A stretch of DNA of 64,000 nt. Origin: Areca catechu. Taxonomy: Eukaryota > Streptophyta > Magnoliopsida > Arecales > Arecaceae. Made by a program: the position numbers and the translations under genes. Shown in pieces: positions 60,578 through 64,000 of the stretch. Under the pieces are notes generated by a model. The model made no database searches and had not been told where the DNA came from. It saw only the letters and a program-made list of their open reading frames with translations. Position 1 is the first letter of the stretch. Each line of letters opens with the position of its first letter. Where the stretch lies: positions 42,511,210-42,575,209 of the forward strand of contig CM038047.1 in assembly GCA_021397845.1 (NCBI GenBank), given 5' to 3'.

Positions 60578-61838
60578 CCTTGATTATCTCATCCTCCAGG
60601 AATCCTTCCTTTATCTAGAGGTGTCACTTGGTGTGATAGTTGATTTTTAAGGAGCTTTGATTGGTTGCACTCCAATCATGAAGGGCCTTTAGACATAATT
60701 CATAAGGGGGCAATAGGAGGATCGCTGCTGCTCATCACCCTTTCCCAGTAACACTTGATTTTCGAGAGCTCGGCATTTGTCATGTTTTGATTGAATGCAT
60801 GGGTGGTAGGCTCCTGACTAGGCTTATTATAAAAGGATGACTGAGGGGGCTCCAAGCCTTTGCCATCTCTCCCCAACCAACTTGTTGCCTAAGACTTCCC
60901 AAAAACCATTACGGTTGACCTTTAGTGGAGGTGCTAGAGTCATTAGGCCACTCTTCTGGAAAGAAGGATTCTCTTTAAAAGGAAGATACTATGGATGTCT
61001 AGTACTATTACTGGACCACCATTATTATAGTTGGTTGGTAGACTTAATGGCCGGTTGTCAAGCTACATCACTGCAGCTATAGCCAGTCAATGGACTTAAC
61101 ACGAGTCAAAGGGCTCATGCTCTACGTCGCTTCATCCAAGCCTTCCTTTGGAGGCCACTTTGCATCACTAGGGAGGTAGATTGGAAGCTCTCACCAGAGG
61201 TTGTGGACAACAAGAGTAGCACGAGGATGAATTGGTGATGGTTTCTCAACTCTTTGGTCAGCCTTGGCTTGCTCGTGACCTTCCTCCTTTTAGCGGCAGG
61301 CTACTTTGCCGAATGTTGCTGCATGGCTTTACTTCCATCTCGTCCTTCTCGCTGGCATTACCAAGTGTGCTCTTCATCATACTGGTCATCTCCTAAAGGA
61401 GGATGGTATGCCCAAGCCCTCGGTCACTTTCTATCTTCCCGACCATCTTATCGAGGGCACTAGTGCACTTGACTGCTCAGAAGGTGATCTTAGCTTTATG
61501 GAAGAGCTCAAAATTTTAGGAGACATTCAGTCCTTCGATGGGCATTGTTATTCATCTTGTATTTTAGAAGTCTAGGGATTACTATTATTAGCAAAGAGAC
61601 TCTAAATCCATGTAATTCGGCTACAAGGTCACACATGTGTAACCCTTTCTTCAGTAATGAAAAATTCTTTGACATTTTGGTACTTTTGTTGCACCCATTA
61701 TCTCTTCGAGTTGCATTTACTTTGTTGTGCGATTGTAAAATTATGTCTGATTAGAGGTTCGGGTGGTCAGTTGAGTATCTCTAGCCATGACTCCTTCAAC
61801 CTCATTAAGCTACAGAAAAGCCAATTGCCAAAGGCTAT
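60578..61838. other. Spacer between the 56-bp and 39-bp arrays of copy 3
   Basis: Non-repetitive. Several overlapping plus-strand open frames (60837-61082, 61254-61463, 61306-61575) have no motif I recognise. It could be an additional insertion or internal DNA of the element. Confidence 0.35.
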
Positions 61839-62630
61839 GGACTTCCAGTCATCTTCTACCCAATCACTGGAGCCTATGAGCTTCCGATTACCTTCTTTTC
61901 GATCGCAGGAGCCTATGGGCTTTCAATCACCTTCTTTTCGATCGTAGGAGCCTATGGGCTTTCAATCACCTTCTTTTCGATCGCAAGAGCCTATGGGCTT
62001 TCGATCACTTACATTTCGATCACTGGAGTCTATGGGTTTCCAATCGCTTATTTTTTAATCGTTTGAGCCTATGGACTTCCGATCGCTTATATTTCGAGTG
62101 CAGGAGCCCATAGACTTTTGATCGCTTACTTTCCAATCGTCAGAGCCTATGGACTTTCGATCGCTTACTTTCTGATCACTGGAGCTTATGGACTTCTAAT
62201 CACTAGAGCCTATGAAATTTCGATCACTTGCTTTTCGATTGCTAAAGCCTATGGACTTATGATCACTTACTTTCTGATCATTGGAGCCTATGGGCCTCCG
62301 ATCATTTACTTTTCAATTGCTAGAGCCTATGGACCTTCGATCGCTTACTTTTCGATCGCTGGAGCCAATGGACTTATGATCGCTAACTTTCTGGTCACAT
62401 GAGCTTATAGGCTTTCGATCACTTACATTATGATCACAAGAGTCTATGGATTTCTGATCGCTTACTTTTTGATCGTTGGATCCTATAGGCTTTCAATCAC
62501 TTACTTTCTGATTGCTAGAGCATATAGACTTCCGATCACTTACTTTCCAATCACTAGAGCCTATAGGTTTTTGATCGTTTATTTTCTGATCGCTTGAGCC
62601 TATAGGCTTCTAATTGCTACTGGCAATTCT
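61839..62630 (+). repeat. 39-bp tandem array of copy 3
   Basis: About twenty units of 39 bp, each like TTACTTTTCGATCGCTGGAG followed by CCTATGGACTTTCGATCGC. Units from 61880 to 62000 are almost identical; later ones are diverged. Because 39 is divisible by three, long repetitive open frames appear (for example 62118-62402) without being genes. Confidence 0.95.
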
Positions 62631-62884
62631 ATTTTTGGTTAAGAATCCTTCATATCAATCTTTTAAGGTTGAATGTCTTAAGCTAATGGGTTTTTAAGCC
62701 TCCCTACATGGGATCTAGATCTAGTGAAACAACTTAGCTCATAGCCAAAAGTGATTTTAGATGAACCTTCTAGGCCTCCTAAGGGGTTCATGCTTAGGGG
62801 ACTTTCGTTAAAAGGACCCTTTCAACCATAGGTATTAATAAGAAAAAGAACCTTTATTTAACAAAAAGGGAGGCACATTACTGA

Positions 62885-64000
62885 TGATAGATCCGTAGAT
62901 TTATGAAGTTTCATGGCCGAAGTAGAGGGGTTTCATTGAGTTGCTTCAATCAATAGGTTCCTGGCTTAACGATCTCTCCCACCTGGTAGGGCCCCTCCCA
63001 GTTTGGGGAGAGCTTACCCCTTTGGCTAGGTTGGAAAACCTTCACTCAATGAAGCACTAGGTTGCCGACCTTGAAAACTTTGCCCCATACCTTGGCATTG
63101 AGTAATGGGTGACCCTATACTGGTATGCTGCTATCTTGATGTACGTCTTCTCCTAAGCCTCATTTATCAAGTCTAGATCTGCAAGTCATCTTTCTGGGTT
63201 AGTTTGCTCATTATAATTTGTAACTCATATTGAGGATATTATGATTTCAATGGGTATCATTACTTTAGTTCCAAAGGCCGGTTGAAGGGTTCTCTCTAGT
63301 CAGAACTCTTGGTATGGTTCAGTATATCCAAAGCACATGGTAAAGCTCATCAGCCCAAAATCCTTTGGCCTTGCTGAGCCTCTTCTTGATTCCTTGTAGG
63401 ATGGTCTAATTCATGACCTTGACTTCTCCATTGGCATGGAGGTATGACACTGAGGTGAGATAATGTGACATTCCTTGATCTTCATAGAATTTCTTAAAAC
63501 AAGCTTCAACAAATTACCGTTCATTATCGGTGATTAGTATCCAAGGATGTCGAAGTGATAGATAATGGCTCTCCACACAAAATCTATTATTTTATATTTG
63601 GTGATACGAGCCAATAGCTCAGTCTCCACTCATCTTGTAAAGTAATTGACAGCAACTATCAAGAACTTCCATTGTTTAAAGGCTAGAGTGAATGGACTAA
63701 GGATGTCCATCCCCCATTGTGCGGAAGGCCATGGGATGCATATGGGAGTGATCGTTGCTACTGGAAGACACTGAATATTAGCATTCCTCTAACAGGCATC
63801 ATACTTCATTACAAATCTCTCGGTATTTTGCTACATGGTAGGCCAATAATAGTCCTTTCGGAGCAACTTGTATGTTAGGCCTCTTCCCAATGTGATCCCC
63901 ATAGATTCCTTCGTGAACCTCTCTTAATGTGAATTCTATATTTGATGACTGCAGGCATCTGAGAAGGGGCAAAGAAAATGACTACTTGTAGAGCTTTCCC
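62885..64000 (-). pseudogene. Integrase remnant of copy 3, running off the window
   Basis: The minus strand shows, from the right edge inward: YYWPTM near 63850, WPSAQWGMDIL near 63725, FLIVAVNYFT near 63655, LARITKYKI near 63610, and a C-terminal GKLSPNWEGPYQVGE near 63000 with INLRIYHQ at about 62890. These align in order with the integrase of copy 2 (WPFAQWGMDLL, FLIVAIDYFT, LARIT, SPNWEGPYRVAE, SNLRMYYQ). The first catalytic Asp (in GMD) is kept; DYF has become NYF; stops are frequent. Confidence 0.8.

Larger units (their letters stand above)
46140..64000 (-). mobile_element. Inverted old Tat-lineage element (copy 3), partial
   Basis: Order on the plus strand: LTR (about 46140-46986), antisense-gene remnant now in plus sense (47040-50700), 56-bp array (51090-60577), spacer, 39-bp array (61839-62630), then minus-strand integrase (62885 to beyond the window). 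This is the exact mirror of the Tat layout. It is interrupted by a miniature Sirevirus (53795-56643). More than 17.8 kb is in the window, so the complete element exceeds 20 kb, enlarged by the array. All coding parts are decayed. Confidence 0.75.

Noticed and set aside
62118..62402. 94-residue frame of repeated AYGLSIAYF-like units resembling a repeat protein
   Set aside because: It is the 39-bp array read in one frame; neighbouring units break it and no signal or domain supports a gene.

Overview
This is eukaryotic nuclear DNA from a flowering plant. The evidence is spliced introns, plant-type LTR retrotransposons (Tat, Athila-like, Sirevirus), a CACTA transposon and a nuclear gene for a mitochondrial DEG protease. 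A non-grass monocot such as a palm is my guess, but the sequence does not prove it. One host gene is clearly intact: a DEG10-type Do-like serine protease on the minus strand, eight exons between 34265 and 45880. Nearly everything else is nested or degenerate transposable-element DNA.

Left cluster (1-34 kb), from oldest to youngest layer. An old, heavily mutated Tat-lineage Ty3/gypsy element (gag-pol from 5129 to about 9850, two tandem arrays to 10855, then the end of an antisense ORF) was hit twice. An antisense Athila-like element (LTR 3679-5128, gag remnant 2122-2640) sits in its gag, and a Sirevirus (3' LTR 694-2121) sits in the gag of that Athila-like element. Independently, a CACTA transposon (11307-30086, 3-bp TSD TGG) inserted into the 3' end of the old antisense ORF. 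The CACTA carries subterminal repeat arrays and exon-like fragments of two host genes (an oxysterol-binding-protein-related gene and an NPSN-type SNARE gene). It was then split by a young 12.18-kb Tat element (17256-29439) with two 1491-bp LTRs and a 5-bp TSD (GATAT).

The young Tat element has gag, protease, RT, a degenerate first RNase H, a second archaeal-type RNase H and integrase in one polyprotein. A 120-bp tandem array follows, then a three-exon antisense gene. It is broken by two frameshifts in gag-pol and two nonsense codons in the antisense gene, although its LTRs differ at only about 16 of 1491 sites, all transitions.

Right cluster (46-64 kb). A third, inverted and decayed Tat copy begins only about 260 bp upstream of the DEG10 start codon. 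From left to right it has an LTR (about 46140-46986), an antisense-ORF remnant now reading on the plus strand, a very large 56-bp satellite-like array (about 6.6 kb of repeat, 51090-60577), a 39-bp array (61839-62630) and antisense integrase running off the window. A 2.85-kb coding-free Sirevirus derivative (53795-56643, TSD GTACT, intact primer-binding site and polypurine tract) sits inside the large array.

I see no convincing new biochemical system. The strongest unusual signals are the element-specific tandem arrays at the same position (between pol and the antisense ORF) in all three Tat copies, the gene-capturing CACTA, the miniature Sirevirus derivative, and the element abutting the DEG10 promoter.
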